This document shows, one piece after another, positions 1-6,164 of a stretch of DNA of 6,864 nt. The notes below the pieces were generated by a model. It was not told where the DNA came from and made no database searches. It worked only from the letters and a program-made list of their open reading frames with translations. Position 1 is the stretch's first letter. Every line of letters begins with the position of its first letter. The stretch is from an uncultured Clostridia bacterium (GTDB lineage: Bacteria > Bacillota > Clostridia > Christensenellales > Borkfalkiaceae), in contig CAMWLA010000062.1 in the NCBI GenBank assembly GCA_947174975.1, positions 1 to 6,864 of the forward strand, given 5' to 3'. The translations under genes were made by a program, and so were the position numbers.

Positions 1-12
1 ATTTATCATTCC

Positions 13-46
13 CTCAAAAGTATTTCAATAATATATTTGAGTTTTT
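13..46 (+). other. AU-rich hairpin followed by five T, in the ABC-F leader
   Basis: Bases 13-23 can pair with 31-41 (one A-A mismatch and one G-U pair) around the loop 24-30, and TTTTT follows at 42-46. It may be the weak terminator of a gene left of the window, or an upstream structure in the ABC-F leader. The stem is mostly A-U, so its stability is doubtful. No promoter with both hexamers could be placed in bases 1-46. Confidence 0.3.
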
Positions 47-79
47 AAGTTATGAGATTACTTTCTCATAACTTTTTTT
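47..79 (+). terminator. Intrinsic terminator, probable attenuator of the ABC-F gene
   Basis: AAGTTATGAG (47-56) and CTCATAACTT (65-74) form a perfect 10-bp stem with an 8-nt loop, ending in a run of seven T (73-79). The ABC-F ribosome-binding site starts 4 nt later. On the minus strand the stem has no T tract, so it works only for rightward transcription. A terminator this close to the start codon would cut off the ABC-F mRNA unless readthrough is induced. Such attenuation is established for other antibiotic-resistance ABC-F genes (vmlR, msrD and lsaA types). It could instead simply end a gene left of the window, in which case a promoter for the ABC-F gene is hard to place. Confidence 0.8.
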
Positions 80-84
80 GTTAA
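52..84 (+). CDS. Possible 10-codon leader peptide in the terminator region
   Basis: ATG at 52 opens a 10-codon frame (MRLLSHNFFC) that begins in the left arm of the terminator stem, runs through both arms, and stops with TAA at 82-84, overlapping the AAGGAGG of the ABC-F gene. A ribosome translating or stalled here would melt the terminator, as in leader-peptide control of other ABC-F genes. The ribosome-binding site is weak (only GAG at 39-41, 10 nt upstream). A frame this short can easily arise by chance, so this is a hypothesis supported mainly by its position. Confidence 0.25.
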   Translation: MRLLSHNFFC

Positions 85-93
85 GGAGGTTTT

Positions 94-1569
94 ATGTCAG
101 TAATTAAAGTTGAAAATCTTACTTTTTCGTACCCTTCGGGCTACGACAATATTTTTGAAAACGTAAGCTTTCAGATAGACACCGATTGGAAGCTTGGCTT
201 TATAGGCAGAAACGGCAGAGGCAAAACTACTTTTTTGAAGCTGTTACAAGGCAAATACGAATACCGCGGAAAAATCATTTCCTCCGTTCAGTTTGATTAT
301 TTCCCATATTACGTGGCTGATAAAACACTTCCCGCAACGGAAGTTTTGCAAAAAGTTTGCCCCGATGCCGAAGAATGGCGAATTTTACGCGAACTTTCTT
401 ATCTTGACGTTGACAGCGGAGTTTTATACCGCCCTTTCGATACGCTTTCCAACGGCGAACAGACCAAAGTTTTGCTTGCGGCGCTTTTTCTTAACGAGGG
501 GCATTTTCTGCTTATAGACGAACCGACAAACCATTTGGATACGCGGGCAAGAGAAATTGTGTCGGCGTATCTCCGAAAGAAAAAAAGCTTTATCTTAGTA
601 TCGCACGACAGAAGCTTTTTAGACGGCTGTATAGACCACGTTCTGTCGCTGAACAAAACGAATATCGAGGTGCAGAGCGGCAATTTTTCGACCTTTATGG
701 AAAATTTCGAAAGGCAACAAGATTACGAACGGAAGCAAAGCGAACGTCTGCAAACCGATATAAAGCGTCTGCAGAAGACGGCAAGGCAGACTTCCGACTG
801 GGCGGACCGCGCCGAGGCTTCGAAAAACGTTAAAAATTCGGGACTACGACCCGATAAGGGCTACGTAGGGCATAAGTCCGCAAAAATGATGAAGCGCGCA
901 AAAACCGTCGAGGCAAGACAGCAAAAAGAAATAGGACAAAAATCGGAGCTGTTGAGAAACACGGAAATCGAAAGCAGCTTAAAGCTTGAACCCCTTCTCT
1001 ACCGTTCGGAACGGCTTGTGTCGTTTTCTTGCGTTTCACCAATTTATGACGGAAAGCAAATCTGCGCGCCCATAACGTTTGAAATCAAACGCGGCGAACG
1101 GTTAGCCTTAGAGGGCAAAAACGGCAGCGGAAAAAGCAGTTTATTGAAATTGCTTTGCGGACAGAAAATAGAACATTCGGGAACGGTGAAGTTAGGCTCA
1201 AATCTGATTATCTCGTACGTACCGCAAGACACTTCGCACTTGCAAGGAACGCTGACGGAGTTCGCCCGCCTCCACCGCATTGACGAAAGCTTGTTTATGG
1301 CTGTTCTGCACAAAATGGGAATTAACAAATCACATTTAGACAATGATATATCCTCTTTTTCGGACGGTCAGAAGAAAAAGGTTTTAATTGCGAAAAGCCT
1401 TTGCGAAAAGGCGCATCTGTACGTTTGGGACGAGCCGTTGAACTTTATCGACGTATATTCGCGAATTCAGATAGAAAACCTACTTGACGAATTTCAGCCC
1501 ACAATGATTTTCGTCGAACACGACAAAGCCTTTCAAGAAAAAACAGCAACGAGTATTATTAATTTGTAA
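94..1569 (+). CDS. ABC-F ribosomal protection protein, Lsa/CplR-like
   Basis: This 491-residue soluble protein has two ABC ATPase domains and no membrane segment, as expected of ABC-F proteins. Members of the antibiotic-resistance branch bind the ribosomal E site and dislodge drugs from the peptidyl-transferase centre. Domain 1 has Walker A GRNGRGKTT (38-46), signature LSNGE (118-122), Walker B LLIDEP (139-144, catalytic E143) and H-loop H171. Domain 2 has GKNGSGKSS (341-349), a degenerate signature FSDGQ (422-426), VWDEP (444-448, E447) and H476. The charged interdomain linker (about 195-295), which reaches into the ribosome in this family, contains WADRAEASKNVKNSG and GHKSAKMMKRAK. These resemble clostridial CplR-like and Lsa proteins, whose known spectrum is lincosamides, streptogramin A and pleuromutilins. 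Both ATPase sites look intact. The start is fixed by AAGGAGG (83-89), 4 nt before ATG. The family is certain; the drug spectrum is inferred. Confidence 0.93.
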   Translation: MSVIKVENLTFSYPSGYDNIFENVSFQIDTDWKLGFIGRNGRGKTTFLKLLQGKYEYRGKIISSVQFDYFPYYVADKTLPATEVLQKVCPDAEEWRILRELSYLDVDSGVLYRPFDTLSNGEQTKVLLAALFLNEGHFLLIDEPTNHLDTRAREIVSAYLRKKKSFILVSHDRSFLDGCIDHVLSLNKTNIEVQSGNFSTFMENFERQQDYERKQSERLQTDIKRLQKTARQTSDWADRAEASKNVKNSGLRPDKGYVGHKSAKMMKRAKTVEARQQKEIGQKSELLRNTEIESSLKLEPLLYRSERLVSFSCVSPIYDGKQICAPITFEIKRGERLALEGKNGSGKSSLLKLLCGQKIEHSGTVKLGSNLIISYVPQDTSHLQGTLTEFARLHRIDESLFMAVLHKMGINKSHLDNDISSFSDGQKKKVLIAKSLCEKAHLYVWDEPLNFIDVYSRIQIENLLDEFQPTMIFVEHDKAFQEKTATSIINL

Positions 1570-1570
1570 T

Positions 1571-1610
1571 AAAAAAACAGAGCGGACTTTCGCCCGCTCT
1601 GTTGCTTTAT
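1571..1610. terminator. Bidirectional terminator between convergent genes
   Basis: AACAGAGCGG (1576-1585) pairs perfectly with CCGCTCTGTT (1594-1603) around an 8-nt loop. Seven A (1571-1577) on the left become a T tract for the leftward lyase gene, whose stop codon ends 4 nt from the stem. The right flank, GCTTTATTTTATTT, is a weaker T-rich tail for the ABC-F gene, which stops at 1569. Confidence 0.9.
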
Positions 1611-3454
1611 TTTATTTCATAACTGCTTTTGAGAAGTGATAAGCTAAACTCGGCTTGCGCGCCGTAGCCGTAGGCTTCGGCGGAAATACATTCTTCAAGC
1701 TCGTCAAGTCCGATTACAGTAATTTCGAACGGCTGAGTTCCGTCCTCGGTGTGCCACTTGAAGTAGTCGGTTTTCAAAGTCGACGTCGAGCTGTTAGTAA
1801 ACTTGTTGCCCGCATCCGACGACGAACCGACGTAAACTGACGAATTTGCGCCCGCTTGGTAACTGCAGTTTACAAGCTGGTAACCGCCGTCAACTTTAGG
1901 CGACGAGTTGCTGTCGTTATTCTTTAAAAGCGTTTCAATGCCTTTGAAAATACAGTTTTCGGCTTTGAAGCTTCCGCCGTTGCCGCAGACGATGCCTTGC
2001 GAAACAAGCGCGCACTTCCAGTCGCTCTTCACAGCGGATACCGCGCTTGCCGCAAAGCTTTTAAGCTTGGCGCGGTATGCATAATACTGCGAGCTGTCCA
2101 CTACGCAGTTGTACATATAAGCGTTGCCGCCGCGCAGCTTGGGAAGTCTGTCTTCAAGGTTAGTAAATTTGCAGTTTGCAAAGGAAATACATAACTTTAA
2201 GTTATATTCGTAATCTTCTTTATTGTTACCGCTGTCGCCGCAGAGGAAACCCTTTTTCTGAGGAATAGCAACGCCGTACAAGATATCTTCGAAGCTTGCA
2301 CCCCTATTTCTCAATGCGTCGTAATAGGCGTGTTGGGAAGCATAGCCCGCTTCGTCTTTATGGGCTTGATAATCCTCTTCGATTTTCTGCATCATTTTGT
2401 AGATGTAGCCGTCCTCATCGTCGCTGCCAGCGTTGAAGTTGCACCAGCTTATATGCAAGCCGTTGTTTCCGTCCGCGCCGTAGGGTGCGCGGAAATTGAC
2501 GCCCGCGTTTGCGGTGTAATCGGGGTTGGAATAGTCGATTTGACCGTCGTACGATTTTCCGAAGGTGCAGTGGTCGATCCAGATATATCCGCAGAAAGCT
2601 ATCTTAAAGTAAGCCCATCCGAACCAGTCGTAATCGCCTATCTTGCCCGCGGACTTGTTTCCGTCCTCCCATTGCCACATTTCGTCGAATACGAGATTTC
2701 TGAAAACCACGTTATTATCGCTTGTAAGCTTAAAGCCGCAGTGGGTAAGACGCGCGCCGTTTTTGGAATAGATTAAAAGGTTCGAAGTGTTTTCGACTTT
2801 AATCTGCGACATTCCGTTTTCGAGGAACATATCGGAGCTGTACAGATAATCTTTCAGATTATTATACTTCGGGGCGAAATCGGCAACTATGCTCGTTTCT
2901 CTTTTTACTTCGTCGCTAAGCTTGAAATAGCCAAGATTTAAGTCGTTTTCGATTTCTATTACGTGCACGGTTCCTTCGAAGTTATCCTCGTTATAGCCGT
3001 CGGCGGGCGCTTGCGTGAAGGTGCCCGCGTCTTCGTCAAACACGTTTTTGTAGTGGTATTTTGCGTCTTTTAAAGCAGCGACAAGCTCTTCCGCAGTCTT
3101 TACTTTGCGGTATGCCGAAGTGCCTTCATAAACGGAAAAGTCTCCTATTTTGTCCTTAACGTAACCGTCGGCAGACAAAACGATATTCGACGGAATTTTC
3201 ACTTCGTCGTCGGGATCTTCCTTATCGTTAGGGTCTTCCTTGTCGCCCGGATCCTCTTTGTCGTTAGGATCTTCCTTATCGCCCGGATCCTCTTTGTCGT
3301 TAGGATCCTCTTTGTCGTTGGGCTTTTCGGGCTGTTCAATATTAGGATTATTGTTAGCAGTATCGTCCTTATCGCCCGAATCCGTCGGAGAGCAGCCCGC
3401 CGCCATCGTCAGTGAAAATACAAGCGCAAGTATGCCCGCAAATAATTTTTTCAA
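1607..3454 (-). CDS. Secreted lipoprotein pectate lyase-like protein (PL1 type)
   Basis: The 615-residue product starts with a lipoprotein signal: MKK, a hydrophobic core, then TMAAGC with the lipid-modified Cys at 21. An acidic Pro-rich linker follows (about 22-88). The rest is a parallel beta-helix of the polysaccharide lyase 1 family, which cleaves polygalacturonate by Ca-dependent beta-elimination. Supporting motifs in order: TAEELVAAL (120-128), WIDHCTF (292-298), DGQID (303-307), HISWCNF (334-340), KGFLCG (401-406) and RLPKLRGGNAYMYN (436-449). The last matches the family RxPxxR motif carrying the catalytic arginine (R436, R441). A charged, probably helical insertion (about 343-398) separates the ISWCNF strand from KGFLCG. 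The start codon is TTG, supported by AAGGGGG (3463-3469) 8 nt upstream and by the signal peptide beginning there. Pectate is the likely but unproven substrate. No sugar transporter or uronate gene lies nearby. Confidence 0.88.
   Translation of the reverse strand: MKKLFAGILALVFSLTMAAGCSPTDSGDKDDTANNNPNIEQPEKPNDKEDPNDKEDPGDKEDPNDKEDPGDKEDPNDKEDPDDEVKIPSNIVLSADGYVKDKIGDFSVYEGTSAYRKVKTAEELVAALKDAKYHYKNVFDEDAGTFTQAPADGYNEDNFEGTVHVIEIENDLNLGYFKLSDEVKRETSIVADFAPKYNNLKDYLYSSDMFLENGMSQIKVENTSNLLIYSKNGARLTHCGFKLTSDNNVVFRNLVFDEMWQWEDGNKSAGKIGDYDWFGWAYFKIAFCGYIWIDHCTFGKSYDGQIDYSNPDYTANAGVNFRAPYGADGNNGLHISWCNFNAGSDDEDGYIYKMMQKIEEDYQAHKDEAGYASQHAYYDALRNRGASFEDILYGVAIPQKKGFLCGDSGNNKEDYEYNLKLCISFANCKFTNLEDRLPKLRGGNAYMYNCVVDSSQYYAYRAKLKSFAASAVSAVKSDWKCALVSQGIVCGNGGSFKAENCIFKGIETLLKNNDSNSSPKVDGGYQLVNCSYQAGANSSVYVGSSSDAGNKFTNSSTSTLKTDYFKWHTEDGTQPFEITVIGLDELEECISAEAYGYGAQAEFSLSLLKSSYEIK
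3215..3322 (-). repeat. Six tandem 18-bp units encoding P(N/G)DKED linker
   Basis: Residues 45-80 of the lyase lipoprotein are six copies of a hexapeptide, PNDKED or PGDKED, ending in PDDE. The DNA copies are nearly identical, and two codon-use versions (one with CTTCCTTATCG, one with CCTCTTTGTCG on the + strand) recur in mixed order. This suggests recent expansion by slippage or unequal exchange. The segment probably acts as a flexible acidic spacer between the lipid anchor and the catalytic domain. Copy number may vary between strains. Confidence 0.92.
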
Positions 3455-3482
3455 CTTAATTTCCCCCTTATTCCTTTATTAT

Positions 3483-3511
3483 ATATTATCACAATTCCGC
3501 CGGTTAGTCAA
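3483..3511 (-). promoter_or_regulatory. Sigma-70-type promoter of the lyase lipoprotein
   Basis: On the minus strand, TTGACT (3506-3511) is followed after 17 nt by TAATAT (3483-3488), which is preceded by an extended -10 TG at 3490-3491. The predicted start is near 3476, giving a leader of about 22 nt that holds the AAGGGGG ribosome-binding site. A second TATAAT at 3478-3483 is badly spaced (22 nt) from the -35. The lyase can therefore be transcribed independently of the DUF1828-like gene upstream. Confidence 0.65.
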
Positions 3512-3519
3512 CGGCTGAT

Positions 3520-3900
3520 TCACAAATCGATATTAGCTATAATCGAAATGGCTTGAATAAAGTAGCCTACGTAATTCAGAACTTGAAGATGGCTCGTGGT
3601 AGGAATTGTCATAACGAACGCGCCGTCCTCTTCCTCCAAAAAGAACCTCTCCTTAATTGCGGCAAGCTTTTCCTTGTATTTGCTACCGTCGGGATTTATG
3701 TACATAAGTTCGAGATAATCTCTCGTCGTTCCGCAGTCGGAAATTACGGGTCTGCCGTCCTCCGTTTCGGAAAATCTCAAAGCGATGCTCTCGTCGTTTT
3801 CAATATGGAAAAAGTGCGGAGTTACGAAAGTATATTCCCCGTCCTTTTTTATTCTCGTTGCCTCGAAGTATTTTTTAACTAATTCTTCTGCGTCGAACAT
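3520..3900 (-). CDS. DUF1828-like protein, copy A
   Basis: This is a 126-residue soluble protein with no signal or membrane segment. Its core, from TPHFFHIENDESIALRF through PVISDCGTTRDYL (51-63) to a C-terminal helix rich in I, Q and A, resembles the DUF1828 family: a beta-rich first half with a D-x-G-x-T turn followed by a helix, and a C-terminal helical region. The family has no firmly established function to my knowledge. The start is supported by GAGGTG (3905-3910) 4 nt upstream of ATG. It lies divergent from the ADP-ribosylglycohydrolase, and 65 nt upstream of the lyase lipoprotein in the same orientation with no clear terminator between, so readthrough is possible. A diverged paralogue lies at 6165-6539. 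Confidence 0.8.
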   Translation of the reverse strand: MFDAEELVKKYFEATRIKKDGEYTFVTPHFFHIENDESIALRFSETEDGRPVISDCGTTRDYLELMYINPDGSKYKEKLAAIKERFFLEEEDGAFVMTIPTTSHLQVLNYVGYFIQAISIIANIDL

Positions 3901-3910
3901 AATTCACCTC

Positions 3911-3928
3911 AAAAGTATTATAACTTTT
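3911..3928. repeat. Inverted repeat enclosing the -10 of the DUF1828-like gene A
   Basis: AAAAGT (3911-3916) and ACTTTT (3923-3928) are perfect inverted arms, and the six bases between them are exactly the minus-strand TATAAT (3917-3922). The position suits an operator, but with 6-bp A/T-rich arms chance is a fair explanation. Confidence 0.3.
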
Positions 3929-3946
3929 AAACACCTAAACAGTCAA
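3917..3946 (-). promoter_or_regulatory. Promoter of DUF1828-like gene A
   Basis: Minus-strand TTGACT (3941-3946), an 18-nt spacer and a perfect TATAAT (3917-3922). The predicted start is about 3910, leaving a leader of only about 10 nt that is mostly the GAGGTG ribosome-binding site. Its -35 lies 9 nt from the -35 of the divergent hydrolase promoter, so the two probably compete or share regulation. Confidence 0.7.
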
Positions 3947-3955
3947 ATATTTTAC

Positions 3956-3984
3956 TTCACAAATGCGCCGTAATATGGTATAAT
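3956..3984 (+). promoter_or_regulatory. Promoter of the ADP-ribosylglycohydrolase, predicted leaderless
   Basis: TTCACA (3956-3961), 17-nt spacer, then TATAAT (3979-3984) with an extended TG at 3976-3977. Counting seven bases past the -10 puts +1 at 3991, the A of the ATG. No ribosome-binding site precedes that ATG; upstream is only TAAATT. Confidence 0.75.
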
Positions 3985-3990
3985 TAAATT

Positions 3991-4833
3991 ATGATAGGAG
4001 CAATTATAGGCGATATCGTAGGAAGCAGATTTGAGTTCAACGAGGACGACAACCGCGGTAAAGACTTTCAATTATTTATAGGAACGTGTTGCGCCACCGA
4101 CGACACTTTTATGACAGTAGCCGTTGCGTGGGCGCTGCTTCTTTGCAAGGGCGACTATTCCACGCTTGCCGATAAAACAATAAACTGTATGCGAAACGTT
4201 GCAAAAGCTCACCCCAACACGGGCTGGGGTGAAAAGTTTTATCACTGGCTTTTCGACAGCGAAACATCTTCCCCGATTAACAGCTTCGGAAACGGCGCGG
4301 CTATGCGTATAAGCCCCGTGGGCTGGGTTGCGAATTCTGAAGATGAGCTGAAAGAACTTTCGGCAACAGTCACGGGCGTTACCCATAACCACCCCGAGGG
4401 CATAAAGGGAGCCGAAGCGGTTGCGCTTGCAATATATCTTGCCCGCACGGGTGCCGACAAGGGAACTATACGGGAGCGCACGGCGCAGTATTACCCGATA
4501 TTAAAAGATAAGAATTTCACCGTAAAAAATCTGCAAGCTTCATACGGCTATGACGAACTTGGGTATTGGGTTACTTGCCAGGGAAGCGTTCCGCACGCGA
4601 TTTTATCGTTTTTGGAAAGCACCGACTTCGAGGACGCAGTCCGAAACGCCGTATCTATCGGCGGCGATTCCGATACCATAGGCGCTATAGCGGGGAGCAT
4701 AGCGGAAGCCTTTTACGGCGTTCCCTCGCATTTGGAAGAGCAAGCCCTCTCCTATCTTTCCGACGATTTGAAGGGAATTTATTACGCCTTCGAATTAATA
4801 AGAAAACCGAGAATTGAAAATCCGAACCGATAA
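3991..4833 (+). CDS. ADP-ribosylglycohydrolase family protein (DraG-like)
   Basis: This 280-residue protein belongs to the ADP-ribosyl-glycohydrolase fold, whose members remove ADP-ribose from proteins or small molecules using two metal ions. Visible family marks are the N-terminal MIGAIIGDIVGSRFEF, TDDT (36-39), FGNGAAMR (99-106), THNHPEG (131-137) and GGDSDT (224-229). By analogy with DraG, T36, D37, D38, D226, D228 and T229 would bind the metals, and all are present, so the enzyme should be active. The start is certain because family members begin at this MIGAIIGD segment. There is no ribosome-binding site before it and the promoter puts +1 on the ATG. No ADP-ribosyltransferase or macrodomain gene lies in the window, so the substrate is unknown. 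The last codons lie inside a terminator hairpin. Confidence 0.93.
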   Translation: MIGAIIGDIVGSRFEFNEDDNRGKDFQLFIGTCCATDDTFMTVAVAWALLLCKGDYSTLADKTINCMRNVAKAHPNTGWGEKFYHWLFDSETSSPINSFGNGAAMRISPVGWVANSEDELKELSATVTGVTHNHPEGIKGAEAVALAIYLARTGADKGTIRERTAQYYPILKDKNFTVKNLQASYGYDELGYWVTCQGSVPHAILSFLESTDFEDAVRNAVSIGGDSDTIGAIAGSIAEAFYGVPSHLEEQALSYLSDDLKGIYYAFELIRKPRIENPNR

Positions 4834-4851
4834 CGGTTCGGATTTATTATT
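4818..4851. terminator. Bidirectional terminator overlapping the hydrolase stop
   Basis: AAATCCGAACCG (4818-4829) pairs perfectly with CGGTTCGGATTT (4834-4845), a 12-bp stem with a 4-nt loop, ATAA, that contains the hydrolase stop codon (4831-4833). T-rich sequence follows on the right. On the minus strand the stem is followed by TTTT, serving the convergent permease gene, which stops at 4855. Confidence 0.9.
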
Positions 4852-4854
4852 TAT

Positions 4855-6162
4855 TTAAAAAACTAACAGCATCAACCATAGCGAACCGAGCGCGGTGACA
4901 AGCGTAGGAATTGCCACGGCTGCGCCGATTTTCAGAAAGTCGATATAGTTAAATTTTACGCCATGCTTGTTTAAAATGTTGCTCCACATAATTCCCGCAA
5001 GCGCGCCTATCGGCGTAAACAGCGCGCCGAGGTTTGAGCCGATTACCGTTGCAAAAACAGCCGCTTGGTTTACAGAGCCGGTCGATTCGATTATCGACGA
5101 GAACAGCACGCTCATAGGGATATTGTTGATTAAATTCGATGCGAAAAACGACGCCGTTCCGTATTTTAAAACGGGCAAGCTATTGCCGAACAGTTTTCCG
5201 ATTTCGGCGGTGACGCCCCTCTCGTTTAAGACGACTATCAGCACGAACATCGACAGCACGAAGGGCACCAACTGATACGGTGCGCGTTTTACGCAGCCTA
5301 TAAGCGCCGACGGCTTTTTTCTTCTTACTATTGAAATTATGCCCGAAATTATGAACAGGCTTCCGACCGCGCAAAGCGATACCAGCCACATTTCGAGATT
5401 TATGTAAGAGCCTATTGCAAGCAAGATTGTGCATATCGCAAGGTGAACTATTCCCACCCAGAGCGAAAGCTTATCTTCGATTACCACCTCTTCCGCCTCG
5501 CCCTCGATCGGCGCGGAAAGCTTTTTGCGGAACATAAGATACAGCGCAAGAAAGGCAACTATTCCCGACGCGATTGTGGGAACTATGCTAATTTTGAGGT
5601 AGCCCAGAAAATCTATTCCGCAAGCGGTTGCAAGATAGATATTCGTAGGATTCCCGATAATCAGCGCCATACTCCAAGTGTTTGCCGCAACGAACTCGGC
5701 GGCGAGATACGGCGTGGGGTCTATTTTCGCATTCTTCGCAAAGTAGCATATAAACGGCGTGAACGAAAGAATTATTACGTCGTTTGAAGTGAATACAGTA
5801 AGAATCGATACGGTTATATAAAGATATAAGAATAACTTCGTCTGTCCCGTTTTGGCTTTTTTAAGCGCAACGCCCGCAAGAAAGCGGAAAAAGCCAAGCT
5901 CGTCGAGAAAGATGGACAGCACCGTCATCGACAAGAACAGAACGAGAATTTTTATAGGGTTGATAGCCGTATCGGATATAAGCGCTTTGCCGACTGTACT
6001 TAAATCGGCTTGACCGCAAGCAAGCAATACCGCGGCGCCTACAAGCGTGATTATCCAATACGTATCAATCGAAATTTTACCTATTTTTATTTTCGGAAAA
6101 AACAGAATACTCAGTATCATTGCGATACAAGTCACTGCGCAGATAATAATCGAAAGTATCAT
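4855..6162 (-). CDS. ArsB/NhaD-type (ion transporter superfamily) permease
   Basis: This is a 435-residue, very hydrophobic protein with about 11-12 likely membrane segments and one hydrophilic loop at about 211-230 (KLSAPIEGEAEEVVIED). Motifs of the ion transporter superfamily (ArsB, NhaD, SLC13-like) occur in the two expected half-repeats. The first half has FLDELGFF (85-92), FTSNDV (124-129) and IIGNPTNIY (168-176). The second half has NLINNIP (343-349) and GSNLGALFTPIGALAG (375-390). Such proteins export arsenite, exchange Na+/H+ or move carboxylates or other anions; the sequence does not settle which. No arsR, arsC or arsA gene is nearby, which weakens an arsenic role. ATG lies 2 nt after the upstream DUF1828-like stop and has no ribosome-binding site, so translation is probably coupled. 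M15 is an alternative start, but it lacks a ribosome-binding site too. Confidence 0.85.
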   Translation of the reverse strand: MILSIIICAVTCIAMILSILFFPKIKIGKISIDTYWIITLVGAAVLLACGQADLSTVGKALISDTAINPIKILVLFLSMTVLSIFLDELGFFRFLAGVALKKAKTGQTKLFLYLYITVSILTVFTSNDVIILSFTPFICYFAKNAKIDPTPYLAAEFVAANTWSMALIIGNPTNIYLATACGIDFLGYLKISIVPTIASGIVAFLALYLMFRKKLSAPIEGEAEEVVIEDKLSLWVGIVHLAICTILLAIGSYINLEMWLVSLCAVGSLFIISGIISIVRRKKPSALIGCVKRAPYQLVPFVLSMFVLIVVLNERGVTAEIGKLFGNSLPVLKYGTASFFASNLINNIPMSVLFSSIIESTGSVNQAAVFATVIGSNLGALFTPIGALAGIMWSNILNKHGVKFNYIDFLKIGAAVAIPTLVTALGSLWLMLLVF

Positions 6163-6164
6163 AA

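Noticed and set aside
1..9. Possible leftward gene beginning with ATG at 9-7 (GAGGG at 11-15 upstream)
   Set aside because: The spacing between GAGGG and ATG is only 1 nt, no -35 fits, and only three codons are in the window.
2330..2776. 148-codon open frame on the + strand inside the lyase gene
   Set aside because: It is antisense to conserved beta-helix motifs of the lyase, has no ribosome-binding site, and its composition (V/A rich) is that of a reverse-complement frame.
3497..3515. Small hairpin GCCG/CGGC after the DUF1828-like A gene as a terminator
   Set aside because: The stem is short with a bulge, there is no T tract, and it overlaps the -35 of the lyase promoter.
3240..3518. + strand frame encoding Ser/Gly/Leu repeats
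   Set aside because: It is the reverse reading of the P(N/G)DKED repeat units and the lyase signal peptide; no start signals.
5443..5787. 114-codon + strand frame inside the permease gene
   Set aside because: Antisense to conserved transporter motifs, including GNPTN, with no independent start signals.
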